Under the pieces are notes generated by a model that saw only the letters and a program-made list of their open reading frames with translations, did no database searches and was not told the origin of the DNA. The translations under genes were made by a program, and so were the position numbers. From the NCBI GenBank assembly GCA_029933565.1, contig JAOZNY010000156.1, forward strand, positions 1 through 6,927: a stretch of 6,927 bases of DNA, read 5' to 3'. Positions 6,925 through 6,927 of the stretch are shown here, in pieces (position 1 is the first letter of the stretch; each line of letters begins with the position of its first letter). The DNA is from Bacteroidales bacterium. GTDB lineage: Bacteria; Bacteroidota; Bacteroidia; Bacteroidales; F082.

Positions 6925-6927
6925 CAT
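6883..6927 (-). CDS. Possible C-terminal end of an upstream gene
   Basis: The minus strand reads MNTKIYELEQQILS and then TAG at 6885-6883, with the first codon exactly at the window edge. The terminator follows within five bases, which suggests the true end of a gene reading leftward. The residues look helical, but 14 residues are too few to assign a family. It cannot be told whether the ATG is a start or an internal methionine. Confidence 0.3.
   Translation of the reverse strand: MNTKIYELEQQILS

Overview
The window looks like part of an antiphage defence island from a member of the Bacteroidota. The DNA is AT-rich, there are no strong Shine-Dalgarno sequences, and two sites match the Bacteroidota-type -7 promoter element TAnnTTTG, one of them with a well-spaced -33 TTG. 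All three substantial genes lie on the minus strand, so they read from right to left. No tRNA, rRNA, insertion sequence or CRISPR array was seen, and no gene-free gap exceeds about 125 bases.

Layout from right to left. At the extreme right edge is a short open frame, possibly the tail of an upstream gene. It contains a perfect 10-bp inverted repeat and is followed by a strong rho-independent terminator (6857-6878). Next is a possible promoter and a 1147-residue protein that joins an N-terminal phospholipase-D-type HKD nuclease domain to a SNF2/HepA-type superfamily 2 helicase (3337-6780). A 124-base intergenic region (3213-3336) follows. It holds a close match to the Bacteroidota promoter, an operator-like inverted repeat between the promoter elements, and a short leader that can fold into a nested hairpin ending in a U-tract. 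That leader precedes a 304-residue Abi_2 (AbiD/AbiF) family protein with a HEPN-type Rx4H motif (2298-3212). The abi stop codon overlaps the start codon of an Eco57I-like (COG1002-type) N6-adenine methyltransferase by four bases (ATGA). The methyltransferase is open for 767 codons and runs off the left edge.

Interpretation. The methyltransferase, the SNF2 helicase and the HKD nuclease resemble the parts list of class 1 DISARM or other restriction-like defence, with nuclease and helicase fused in one chain. The predicted HEPN RNase toxin sits between helicase and methyltransferase and is translationally linked to the methyltransferase. The most interesting signal is the leader upstream of the Abi gene. 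AbiF-type proteins are known to be associated with a small structured RNA, and here a promoter, a compact fold and an intrinsic-terminator-like end are placed so that they could produce a small RNA and limit read-through into the toxin. The core genes are clear. The RNA antitoxin idea and the system-level interpretation are inference.
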